The notes beneath the pieces are model-generated. The model was not told the origin of the DNA. It worked only from the letters and a program-made list of their open reading frames with translations, and did not search any database. This document shows positions 8,180 through 14,921 of a stretch of 64,000 bases of DNA, piece after piece. Position 1 is the stretch's first letter. Every line of letters begins with the position of its first letter. Made by a program: the position numbers and the translations under genes. The DNA is taken from contig JADQAZ010000002.1 in the NCBI GenBank assembly GCA_018524345.1, positions 930,001 through 994,000 on the forward strand. Direction: 5' to 3'. Source of the stretch: Harenicola maris. GTDB taxonomy: Bacteria > Pseudomonadota > Alphaproteobacteria > Rhodobacterales > Rhodobacteraceae.

Positions 8180-9378
8180 GGAATTTGACTGTCATTTCCG
8201 GCAAATTGACGAAGAAGCTTGTCTCGACCCTTGGCGCTGGGCGGCATGGGGATGGAAATGGGCTTTATCTGGTGGTGGATCCGTCGGGTGCGCGGCGCTG
8301 GATTGTGCGTGTGACCGTAAAAGGGCAGAGAAATCGCAAGGGCGGGCCGCTGCGCACGGATTTCGGATTGGGCGCGGCGGACCTTGTGACTCTGCATCAG
8401 GCGCGGGACCGGGCGCTGGAGTATCGGCGCATGGCCAGGCAGGGGTTGAACCCGCGGCATAACGGGATGCGCGAGGTGCCGAGTTTCGAGGCGCTGGCGC
8501 AGCAGGTGCATCGCAACCGCATGCCGACCTGGAAGAATACCAAGCACGGCCAGCAGTGGATCAATACCCTGCGCGACTATGCCTTTCCAAAGATCGGGGC
8601 CTTGCCCGTGGATGCGATCGGGCAGCCGGAGGTGCTTTGGTGTCTTGATCCGATCTGGACGGCCAAGCACGAGACCGCAAAGCGCTTGGCGCAGCGGATC
8701 AAGGCGGTTCTGGATGTTGCGAAGTCGAAGGGGTTTCGCGAGGGGGAGAATCCGGTTTCGGCGATCAAGGACGCCGGGGTCTTGCCCAAGGTGACGGCCA
8801 AGCCGCGGCATCATCAGGCGATGGACTGGCGCGACGTACCTGCCTTCTATGCGGAGCTGCGGCGGCAGAAAGGGATGGCGTCAAACGCTTTGATGTTCAC
8901 CTGTCTGACCGGATCGCGCACGAGCGAGGTTCTGGGGATGCGCTGGGCCGAGGTGGATGAGCGCGCGCAGATCTGGACTTGTCCGCAGGAGCGGATGAAG
9001 GCGGGCGAGGCGCATCGTGTGCCCCTTACGCCGCAGATGCTAGAAGTGATCGAACCGCTCAGGGCACTCGGCTCCGAGGTGGTCTTTGTGGGGCAAAAGC
9101 GGCATCGGCCCCTGTCCAATATGGCGATGTTGATGCTGTTGCGCCGGATGGGGGTTGAGGGGGTTACGGTGCATGGATTCCGCTCGACCTTTCGCGACTG
9201 GGCCGCCGAAGTGGCCAAAGCGCCGCGCGAGATCGCAGAGATGAGCCTGGCCCACAGGGTCGGGTCGGATGTGGAGCGGGCCTATGCGCGGTCGGACTTG
9301 TTGGAGCGGCGGCGGGCCTTGATGGCGGAATGGTCGGAGTATGTGGAGTCCCATGCAGATACGGAGAAAAGTGCATGA
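8173..9378 (+). CDS. P4-type tyrosine integrase of the island
   Basis: The roughly 400-residue protein is a phage/P4-family tyrosine recombinase that would integrate and excise the island at tRNA-Ser. Seen: an N-terminal arm-binding DUF4102-like domain (GDGNGLYLVVDPSGARRW, residues about 20-95), a core-binding SAM-like domain (about 100-200), and a catalytic domain with Arg in CLTGSRTSEVLGMRW, Lys in QERMKAGEAHRVPL, HGFRSTFRDW, LAHRVG and the nucleophile region VERAYAR. All active-site residues are present, so the enzyme may be active. The start is uncertain: GTG 8173 is the longest option; TTG 8185 is an alternative. Its stop overlaps the next start (ATGA). Confidence 0.92.
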   Translation: MVWNLTVISGKLTKKLVSTLGAGRHGDGNGLYLVVDPSGARRWIVRVTVKGQRNRKGGPLRTDFGLGAADLVTLHQARDRALEYRRMARQGLNPRHNGMREVPSFEALAQQVHRNRMPTWKNTKHGQQWINTLRDYAFPKIGALPVDAIGQPEVLWCLDPIWTAKHETAKRLAQRIKAVLDVAKSKGFREGENPVSAIKDAGVLPKVTAKPRHHQAMDWRDVPAFYAELRRQKGMASNALMFTCLTGSRTSEVLGMRWAEVDERAQIWTCPQERMKAGEAHRVPLTPQMLEVIEPLRALGSEVVFVGQKRHRPLSNMAMLMLLRRMGVEGVTVHGFRSTFRDWAAEVAKAPREIAEMSLAHRVGSDVERAYARSDLLERRRALMAEWSEYVESHADTEKSA

Positions 9379-10028
9379 TTAAAGTTGAGATTTCTGAGGC
9401 GGGCTTCCAGGTGATTGGTGAATTGCGAATTGCTCTTAGTGCTGAAACTGTGGAGGACCGCCTAAAGGCAATGGAGCATGTGCAACACAGGTTCATTCGG
9501 TCATTGGTCGAAAATGCTCATAGTAAGTTTGGCGCTGAATGGGAGAAAATTCCTTCTATGTCGGCCCTAGCTGCGAAGGTATCAAAGTCTTATGTCCAGT
9601 CCGCTTCAACGGAGGATATCTTTTCTGATGTCTTCCATCAGTATGAAAAGAAAAACCATAGGGGCCTGATGGTTGCAGAGCAGGTCGGGCAAATGGTGTT
9701 TTTTTCAATAGTAGATCGAAAGCTGGAGGGTCTCCACCGAGATGGAAAAATCATTGATCAAGTTTGCCAGCAGGGAAGAGCGCGTGACGTTCCAGGCGCT
9801 AAGGACAAAGACACCGTAAGAAAAAGCTGGATGAAATATAAGGGTGTTGTTCACCTCGGCATGGCATTGAATGATGCTGAGGAACTCAAGATAACTAGAG
9901 CCAAAGACGTTCTCGGGATGGCCGAAGAGATGCGTCTGATGCTTTGTAGTAATTGTCCAAAAGGGACATCAGAGCCATACGTCAATCAGGACGACCAGAT
10001 TTCTTTTGTTTATAAGTCAGGGCCTTAG
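9375..10028 (+). CDS. unknown protein translationally coupled to the integrase
   Basis: I do not recognise this 217-residue protein. Its ATG overlaps the integrase stop codon (ATGA at 9375), so it is probably translated by coupling and regulated with the integrase. It is soluble, largely helical by composition and Lys/Glu-rich, without a signal peptide or membrane segment; a CSNCPKG stretch lies near the C-terminus. Base composition is clearly more AT-rich than the integrase, suggesting separate acquisition as cargo. A role in mobility control or host defence is possible but unsupported by any motif. A perfect palindrome follows it. Confidence 0.7.
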   Translation: MIKVEISEAGFQVIGELRIALSAETVEDRLKAMEHVQHRFIRSLVENAHSKFGAEWEKIPSMSALAAKVSKSYVQSASTEDIFSDVFHQYEKKNHRGLMVAEQVGQMVFFSIVDRKLEGLHRDGKIIDQVCQQGRARDVPGAKDKDTVRKSWMKYKGVVHLGMALNDAEELKITRAKDVLGMAEEMRLMLCSNCPKGTSEPYVNQDDQISFVYKSGP

Positions 10029-10040
10029 GGCGTTGGGCGG

Positions 10041-10064
10041 GTCCCCGATTTTAAAATCGGGGAC
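10041..10064. terminator. perfect 24-bp palindrome after the coupled gene
   Basis: GTCCCCGATTTT is followed immediately by its exact reverse complement. In RNA the central TTTTAAAA would form a weak loop and the GC-rich arms an 8-10 bp stem. It lies 13 nt after the stop of the unknown gene and 59 nt before the next operon, so it may be a terminator without a distal U run, or an operator for the downstream HTH operon. Confidence 0.5.
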
Positions 10065-10122
10065 TGCTGCTCTTCCCTGAAAGTTTGCATTCCCTTCATT
10101 GCCACTCAAGGCAATTTAAGGA

Positions 10123-10347
10123 ATGCAAAAAATGATAGAACTATTCGAAAACGGACGTAACTACGTCCTTGGTGATCCCGAGCTGGCGCTCTTGGGGGAT
10201 CGCGAGAAACTGGCGCAGTGGCGTCACAAGGGTATGGGGCCGGCCTTCTATCGGTTGGGTCGGAAGATCCTGTATCGGGGTGAGGACCTCAATGCTTGGG
10301 CGCAGGCCAATCGGGTTGATCCCTCGAAAGAGGGGGGCCTGTCATGA
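10123..10347 (+). CDS. excisionase-like helix-turn-helix protein
   Basis: The 74-residue protein matches the small HTH_17/excisionase type. It has a helix-turn-helix core (about residues 18-60: LALLGDREKLAQWRHKGMG, then FYRLGRKILYRGEDLNAWAQ), the usual pattern in which the recognition helix is followed by a wing ending in DLNAW. Such proteins bend att DNA or regulate recombinase genes. It is the first gene of a three-gene unit: its stop overlaps the next start at 10344. No Shine-Dalgarno is obvious except weak purines in the AT-rich leader. Confidence 0.72.
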   Translation: MQKMIELFENGRNYVLGDPELALLGDREKLAQWRHKGMGPAFYRLGRKILYRGEDLNAWAQANRVDPSKEGGLS

Positions 10348-10694
10348 CGAGGAAAGGGCCTGATCGGAAAGCGGTTTCCAAAGACCTCTTTAATGAGACG
10401 GAAGGGGCGGCAGTAGCGCCTGCAGCTCCGGAGAAGCCTGCCCGCAAGCGCGCGACGGCACCTTCGGGGGAGCCAGCCAAGGCCGGGGGATACCTGAGCA
10501 TTAAGCAAGTTATGGCGCGCTATGGCGTGTCGAGGGCCACGATTTGGCGCTGGGCGAGTGACGTGTCTGGCTTTCCCAAACCGATCAAGTTCTCGAATGG
10601 CTGTACCCGCTGGTGCCTGGAAGAATTGCGCGCCTACGATGGCGAAATGCGCCGCGCCGCCCAAAGGCTTTCGAAGGCGGGGAAAGGGGCATGA
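10344..10694 (+). CDS. AlpA-like DNA-binding protein
   Basis: The 116-residue protein has a flexible Ala/Lys/Pro-rich N-terminal half and a C-terminal AlpA/HTH domain (about residues 50-105). The domain shows GGYLSIKQVMARYGVSRAT, then IWRWASDVSGFPKPIKF, the pattern of AlpA regulators of prophage-like elements, which control excision genes. Its ATG overlaps the preceding stop (ATGA) and its own stop overlaps the recombinase start, so the three genes should be made together. I infer that it regulates or directs the neighbouring recombinase. Confidence 0.78.
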   Translation: MTRKGPDRKAVSKDLFNETEGAAVAPAAPEKPARKRATAPSGEPAKAGGYLSIKQVMARYGVSRATIWRWASDVSGFPKPIKFSNGCTRWCLEELRAYDGEMRRAAQRLSKAGKGA

Positions 10695-12310
10695 GCAGGT
10701 CATACAAGAATGTCAGGCCCAAAGTGCATCTGGCCTATACGCGCAGAGCGGTGATGACGCTCTACGGTGTCTCAACCAATACCATTTCAAACTGGATCAA
10801 GCAGGGGCTTCGTCCCTCTGATAAGGCCGCTCCGCAGGTCTTTAGCGGCGCGGAATTGAAGCGGTTCCATGATGCGCAGCGTTTGACAAAAAACTCCTCT
10901 TTGCGGGTGGGCGAGTTCAAGTGCTTTAGCTGCAAAGCGAAGGTGTTCCCTATCCCAGAGTCGCTTGAGCGTCATGTGACGAAAACGGCGAACGGCCTTC
11001 TAACGGGTTGTTGTCCTGTCTGTGAACAAGGCGTCAGAAAGATACTGAATGCGACACAATGCGAGCGTGTTTTGCACTGTGCCCGTACCAATGCGAGCCT
11101 GGGCTCGCTTGACGAAGGGAAGGGGGAGGTTCCGGTTGGCATTGGGAAAAAGCTGGCTGCGGCGCAGGGGGATCTGTACTTTGCCAATGATCGGCTGCTG
11201 GCGGATTGGCAGAGATATGCGGAGCGCTGGAGCCAGAAAACCGGCGATGCGCGGATGGCGGCCATTCGCGAGTTTGAGCGGTTTGCCCAAGGCAAGAGCT
11301 TTGCCAAGGTGACGGCGGAGGATGCCGCGTTGTTCCGCGATGCGCTCAAGGCCAGTATTGCGATCTGCGGAGAGGGGCGGCGTTCTGTATCGACGGTTCG
11401 CCATGTCGCATCCCATCTCAAGATTTTCTTTGAGTGGCTGGTAAAGCATAGGGGTTACGGGCGGCTGGACGGGAGCCTGCCGCAATACTTCGAGCTGCCC
11501 CAGCGGTTCGATGCGGCGGCGCTTTCGGGGGAGGACAGGCCCGTTCCGACGGTGGAGGAGGCCGAGCAGATGTTGCGTGCTATGCCTGTGCTGACCGTCA
11601 GGCAGCGGCGGGATCGGGCGATGGTTGCGGTGGCCTTCCTCGGGGCGCTGCGGGCGGATACGGTGACGAGCCTGTTGGTGGCGCATCTGGACGTGCGCAA
11701 CAGGATCTTGATCCAGGACGGCCGCGCCTCTCGCACCAAGAACGGCAAGAGCTTGCGGATTAGGTATTTCCCTCTGCCGCCTGTATTCGAAGAGGTGGTT
11801 GAGGAATGGCGTGATTGCCTTGGCGGCCTCGGGTTCGGGCCGAAGGATGCCGCGTTTCCGAATGAGAGGCATTTGGTGTCCGGCGGGGCGCGGAACGGGG
11901 GTGGCGCTGTTCCGGTGATGGGAAGTTCGCATGCGGTCACTAGTGCTTTTCGCGGCGCGTCTGCTGCGGTTGGGAAGGCGTTCTCGCCGCATTCGGCCAA
12001 GCACTGCATCGGGAAACTGGGCCAGCAGAGGTGTAGAACGCCGCAGCAGTTTCGGGCGTGGTCGTTGAATATGGGCCATGAAAGTGTGGCCATAACTCAG
12101 GAATACTATGACAAAATGTCCGAGGGGCAGGTGCTTGAGCTTATTGAAGAGACACGCCAGCCGGAGAGCGTGGTCGCGGATCAATCCATTGCGGATATGG
12201 AACTCATGCTGCGGTATCATGAGCATGGGTTGACCAAGGGGACGCCCGAGTTCGAAGAGGCGGAAGCGCTTGTGATGGAGCGGCGCGTGAAGCGGAGCTC
12301 TGTGGGGTAG
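10691..12310 (+). CDS. tyrosine recombinase with N-terminal HTH and four-Cys zinc-finger-like region
   Basis: This 539-residue protein has an uncommon architecture. Residues 15-60 resemble a helix-turn-helix (TLYGVSTNTISNWIKQGL). Residues 78-111 hold CFSC and CPVC pairs about 27 residues apart, a probable zinc site. Residues about 165-290 look like a core-binding SAM domain, and about 310-520 like a tyrosine recombinase catalytic domain. Catalytic candidates are Arg in LGALRADTVTSLL, Lys in SRTKNGKS, HSAKH, GHES and Tyr in QEYYDK. The usual second Arg of the HxxR motif is Lys here, and a truncated paralogue at 13400 has the same change. It is coupled by ATGA to the AlpA-like gene. Confidence 0.82.
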   Translation: MSRSYKNVRPKVHLAYTRRAVMTLYGVSTNTISNWIKQGLRPSDKAAPQVFSGAELKRFHDAQRLTKNSSLRVGEFKCFSCKAKVFPIPESLERHVTKTANGLLTGCCPVCEQGVRKILNATQCERVLHCARTNASLGSLDEGKGEVPVGIGKKLAAAQGDLYFANDRLLADWQRYAERWSQKTGDARMAAIREFERFAQGKSFAKVTAEDAALFRDALKASIAICGEGRRSVSTVRHVASHLKIFFEWLVKHRGYGRLDGSLPQYFELPQRFDAAALSGEDRPVPTVEEAEQMLRAMPVLTVRQRRDRAMVAVAFLGALRADTVTSLLVAHLDVRNRILIQDGRASRTKNGKSLRIRYFPLPPVFEEVVEEWRDCLGGLGFGPKDAAFPNERHLVSGGARNGGGAVPVMGSSHAVTSAFRGASAAVGKAFSPHSAKHCIGKLGQQRCRTPQQFRAWSLNMGHESVAITQEYYDKMSEGQVLELIEETRQPESVVADQSIADMELMLRYHEHGLTKGTPEFEEAEALVMERRVKRSSVG

Positions 12311-12367
12311 TTTCCCTCATTGGTGATGCATGCGGTTGGGTCTGCGGCCCCGGTTACATTTGACAAA

Positions 12368-12400
12368 CCAGCCCGCCATAGAAACGTCGTGACGGGCTGG
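12368..12400 (+). terminator. hairpin after the recombinase gene
   Basis: The 8-bp arms CCAGCCCG and CGGGCTGG are separated by 17 nt. The hairpin lies about 60 nt after the recombinase stop and is followed by CTTGACCTTTCCC rather than a clean T run. It may be a weak terminator. Confidence 0.4.
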
Positions 12401-12412
12401 CTTGACCTTTCC

Positions 12413-12485
12413 CTAGCAACTGTATTTCTCAGCCGGCCTGATCAGAAATGGTCTGCTCAGGCCGGCTGAGAAATACAGTTGCTAG
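12413..12485. repeat. perfect 29-bp inverted repeat with 15-nt spacer
   Basis: The arms 12413-12441 and 12457-12485 are exact reverse complements, beginning CTAGCAACTGTATTTCTCAG. The spacer contains a further CAG/CTG pair. Such a long perfect repeat is unusual for a terminator; no T run follows. It sits between the recombinase gene and the first 94-bp direct repeat, so a recombination or folded single-strand site is a reasonable guess. Confidence 0.9.
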
Positions 12486-12577
12486 TTCCAAGAGCGCCCG
12501 TCGTCGGGGTTTTCGCACAGACGACGGTTTGCACCAAGAGACAGCTTGGAGCGTATGCCAATCCCATTTGAGTGCTG
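12484..12577 (+). repeat. 94-bp direct repeat, copy 1
   Basis: This segment recurs at 13234-13327, exactly 750 bp away, with only a handful of substitutions. It contains an internal inverted repeat (CGTCGTC ... GACGACG) and the start region of the unknown gene, including the TTG at 12546 and ATG at 12555. The first two bases overlap the end of the 29-bp inverted repeat. Confidence 0.9.
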
Positions 12578-13235
12578 GCATAAATTCAGCAAGGATTCAC
12601 CAGCTTACAATCGCGAAGAAGTGCGCGTTGAGCGCGCAGTGCAGGATTGGGTACGCATTATGGTAGAACCTCGGATCGCATTGTTAAAGCAATATGGAAA
12701 CGCGAGCAATTTGGGGGACGAACTTGAGGATTTTTGGAAGAGTATATCAGGGAGTCGCAGCAGGTTATTCGTTCACATGGTGGATAAATCGAGACAGGAG
12801 GGAGATCTGATGACGAAAGACAGTCTGTATTACATGCGCCGCCTGCAAAAAGTCGGTTATGAACGCAATAAGAGAATGACAGCAGGCAAAACACCGGAAG
12901 AAATATATGAGATTCTGGACGAGCTGAACGCTGACACCAGCGAAGACTGGATCAGCCGTATTGGCCAAAACCAAGACGAAGCCTTCGCCATTATACGCGC
13001 GATGATTGATGATCCTTATCCGTCGGATCCTGACAAAATTTATTCGCTTAAATGGCAGGTATTTGTCGCAAAGGGTACCGGTTACTTTGCCGATCGAGAG
13101 GGGGACTTTACCCGCGCGCAGATGCTGGAACGGCTCCATTGGATATCAAGCGAGGAGTTTGGCGAGGACATCGCGGAATGGATCGACTGGATGACCGCTT
13201 TTGAAGCCAATCCCGCTCCGTTTGGCTTTCGTTAG
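12555..13235 (+). CDS. unknown cassette-like protein between direct repeats
   Basis: I do not recognise this protein of 226 residues (229 if translation begins at TTG 12546). It is acidic and soluble, with many Trp and Tyr residues (ECWHKF, SEDWISRIGQNQ, AEWIDWM) and no signal peptide or membrane segment. The start codon and first nine codons lie inside the upstream 94-bp repeat, while the downstream repeat begins at its stop codon. The downstream repeat carries the start of a second copy that ends after about 16 codons. The lower GC content differs from the backbone. It may be cargo captured by the neighbouring recombinase. Confidence 0.7.
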   Translation: MPIPFECWHKFSKDSPAYNREEVRVERAVQDWVRIMVEPRIALLKQYGNASNLGDELEDFWKSISGSRSRLFVHMVDKSRQEGDLMTKDSLYYMRRLQKVGYERNKRMTAGKTPEEIYEILDELNADTSEDWISRIGQNQDEAFAIIRAMIDDPYPSDPDKIYSLKWQVFVAKGTGYFADREGDFTRAQMLERLHWISSEEFGEDIAEWIDWMTAFEANPAPFGFR

Positions 13236-13327
13236 TTTCAAGAGTGCCCGTCGTCGGGATTTTCGCACTGACGACGGCTTGCACCAAGAGACAGCTTGGA
13301 GCGCATGCCAATCCCATTTGAGTGCTG
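13234..13327 (+). repeat. 94-bp direct repeat, copy 2
   Basis: This matches 12484-12577 and begins at the stop codon of the unknown gene. It includes the same inverted-repeat core and the same start codons. Here the frame (MPIPFEC, then PAPH) hits a stop at 13343-13345, so it looks like the beginning of a lost second copy of the gene. Confidence 0.88.
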
Positions 13328-13399
13328 CCCTGCTCCCCATTGAGTCCGCTATTTTGGGTTAGCTCTGTTTAGATATTGGTCTTCCTTTGACCAGTTAGC

Positions 13400-13822
13400 A
13401 TGTTCCGCAAGCGCGAGGGCAGTAGGCCTGTTCCGGTGATGGCGAGCTCCCATGCCGTGAGTTCGGCGTTTCGGGTGGCCTCTGAGGGGGTGGACGGGGT
13501 GTTCTCTCCCCATTCTGCCAAGCATTGCATCGGGCAACTGGGATGGACCTTGTGCAAAACGCCGGAACAGATGCGCGCGTGGTCACTGAATATGGGGCAC
13601 GACGATGAGGCCGTGACGCGGAAGTACTATGCCAAGATTCCCGAGGATCGCGTTGGGGCGTTGATAGAAGAGATCGGGCAGGGGAGGGGCGATGAGGCGG
13701 CGGGGCACTCTGAAGATTTGGAGGTGATGCTGGCCTTCAGCGACCACGATTTGGCCAAGGGCACGCCGGAATTTGAAAGGGCGCTGTGGCTTATTGATCA
13801 GCGGCGGAAGCGCAATGGGTGA
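13400..13822 (+). pseudogene. truncated tyrosine recombinase, C-terminal part
   Basis: The 140-residue product aligns with the last third of the recombinase at 10691-12310: shared features are SSHAVxSAFR, FSPHSAKHCIG, RAWSLNMGH, a catalytic-type YY, and the ending KGTPEFE. The DNA is clearly diverged, so this is an old paralogue rather than a recent copy. The Arg-containing N-terminal half of the catalytic domain, the core-binding domain and the zinc-finger region are missing. It lies beyond the second 94-bp repeat and was probably truncated by the rearrangement that made the repeats. It should not be active alone. Confidence 0.8.
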
Positions 13823-13830
13823 GGGCGGCC

Positions 13831-14724
13831 CTAGGGGGAGAGGGCTTCGAACTCTTTCCACAGCAGTTCCGCGACGGAGCCGATGATGGGTTTGGATTGG
13901 CGGAAGGCATAGACTGTGGCGTCGAAGGCGAGGTGTGTATGGGGGAGGTCGATCTCGCGGAGGTGGCCTTGGTGCAGCTCTTTGGCGATCATGTGTTCGG
14001 GCAGGCGGCCCCAGCCGAGGCCTGCGATCAGGAGGTGTTTTTTGGTGTTCAGGTCGCCGACATACCAGCGGCGTTGGCCTTTCTGGACGCCGAGTTCGCG
14101 GTCAAAGAGGCCTCCGGCCTGACCGCTGTCGCTGGCGATGACCTGATGGAAGCGGCGCATGTCGGACAGGCGGGTGGGGTTGCCCATGGCCTCCCACAGG
14201 GAGGGGGCCGCGACATTGCGCAGGGTCGATGTGCCAAGGGGGATGTATTCAAGGCCTTCGTCCTCGAGCATGATCGAGGACATGGGCGAGACCGCGATGG
14301 CGGCTGTGCCCGATGTGACGGCCTGAATCGCGCCGGAGAGGACCTCGGGGCGCAGGACGACGCGGGTTTCGGGAAAGGTGGTTTGCAGTTTGAACAGCAC
14401 GGGGGTGAGGGCGTTGAGGTCGGTGCTGGCGTCCACTGCGATGGTGATGGTTTCTTCCTGTCCGTTCTCGAAGTGCCGGATCAATTGGCCGAGGTCCTCT
14501 GCCTCTGTCAGCACGCGCAGGGACTGGAGGTAGACCCGTTTGCCCACCGGTGTGAGCTCCAGCCGGTAGCCGGACCTGTCGAATAATTCGGTGCCGGTCT
14601 GGAATTCCAACGCCTTGAGGGCCTGGCTGATGGCGGGTTGGGTGCGGTTGAGGCGTTCGGCGGCTGTTTTGACCGCGCCGGTTTCCACAACGGCGCGCAG
14701 GACCTTGAGCTGATCGAGTTTCAT
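13831..14724 (-). CDS. LysR-family transcriptional regulator
   Basis: A 297-residue LysR-type regulator with an N-terminal winged helix-turn-helix (residues 1-60, including TAAERLNRTQPAISQALKAL) and a type 2 periplasmic-binding-like effector domain (about 90-290). It is divergent from the FSP1-like flavoprotein gene, the usual arrangement for a LysR regulator and its target. The region between them contains a TTATA-N15-TATAA dyad at 14749-14773 that could be the LysR box. The effector cannot be predicted. Confidence 0.92.
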   Translation of the reverse strand: MKLDQLKVLRAVVETGAVKTAAERLNRTQPAISQALKALEFQTGTELFDRSGYRLELTPVGKRVYLQSLRVLTEAEDLGQLIRHFENGQEETITIAVDASTDLNALTPVLFKLQTTFPETRVVLRPEVLSGAIQAVTSGTAAIAVSPMSSIMLEDEGLEYIPLGTSTLRNVAAPSLWEAMGNPTRLSDMRRFHQVIASDSGQAGGLFDRELGVQKGQRRWYVGDLNTKKHLLIAGLGWGRLPEHMIAKELHQGHLREIDLPHTHLAFDATVYAFRQSKPIIGSVAELLWKEFEALSP

Positions 14725-14921
14725 CGGGCACCGGTTGTTAAGCGTGTCTTATATAGAGGCTAAGTAAGTATAATTTTCAATCAAGTTCTATCTCGCCTAT
14801 CTGAGGATCAACAGAGTGCCGCGCCGATCACCATGCGCGGCCTCTTTGTCGTGAGCGCATGGGCCTTGTGTGCCCTGGGCCCTGAAACAACGCCGCAAGG
14901 CAGCCAATGAGGTTACTTAAC
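14725..14921. promoter_or_regulatory. divergent promoter region with candidate LysR box
   Basis: This 197-bp region separates the LysR gene from the flavoprotein gene. A dyad TTATA (14749-14753) and TATAA (14769-14773) resembles the T-N11-A class of LysR sites, next to AT-rich DNA able to hold both promoters. TGAGG at 14908-14912 is the ribosome site for the flavoprotein. Confidence 0.4.

Noticed and set aside
12413-12485. The 29-bp inverted repeat as an ordinary transcription terminator
   Set aside because: No T run follows on either strand and the perfect 29-bp arms far exceed normal terminator stems. A simpler hairpin lies upstream at 12368-12400.
12484-13327. CRISPR array
   Set aside because: Only two repeats of 94 bp exist, spaced by a protein-coding gene, and no cas gene is in the window.
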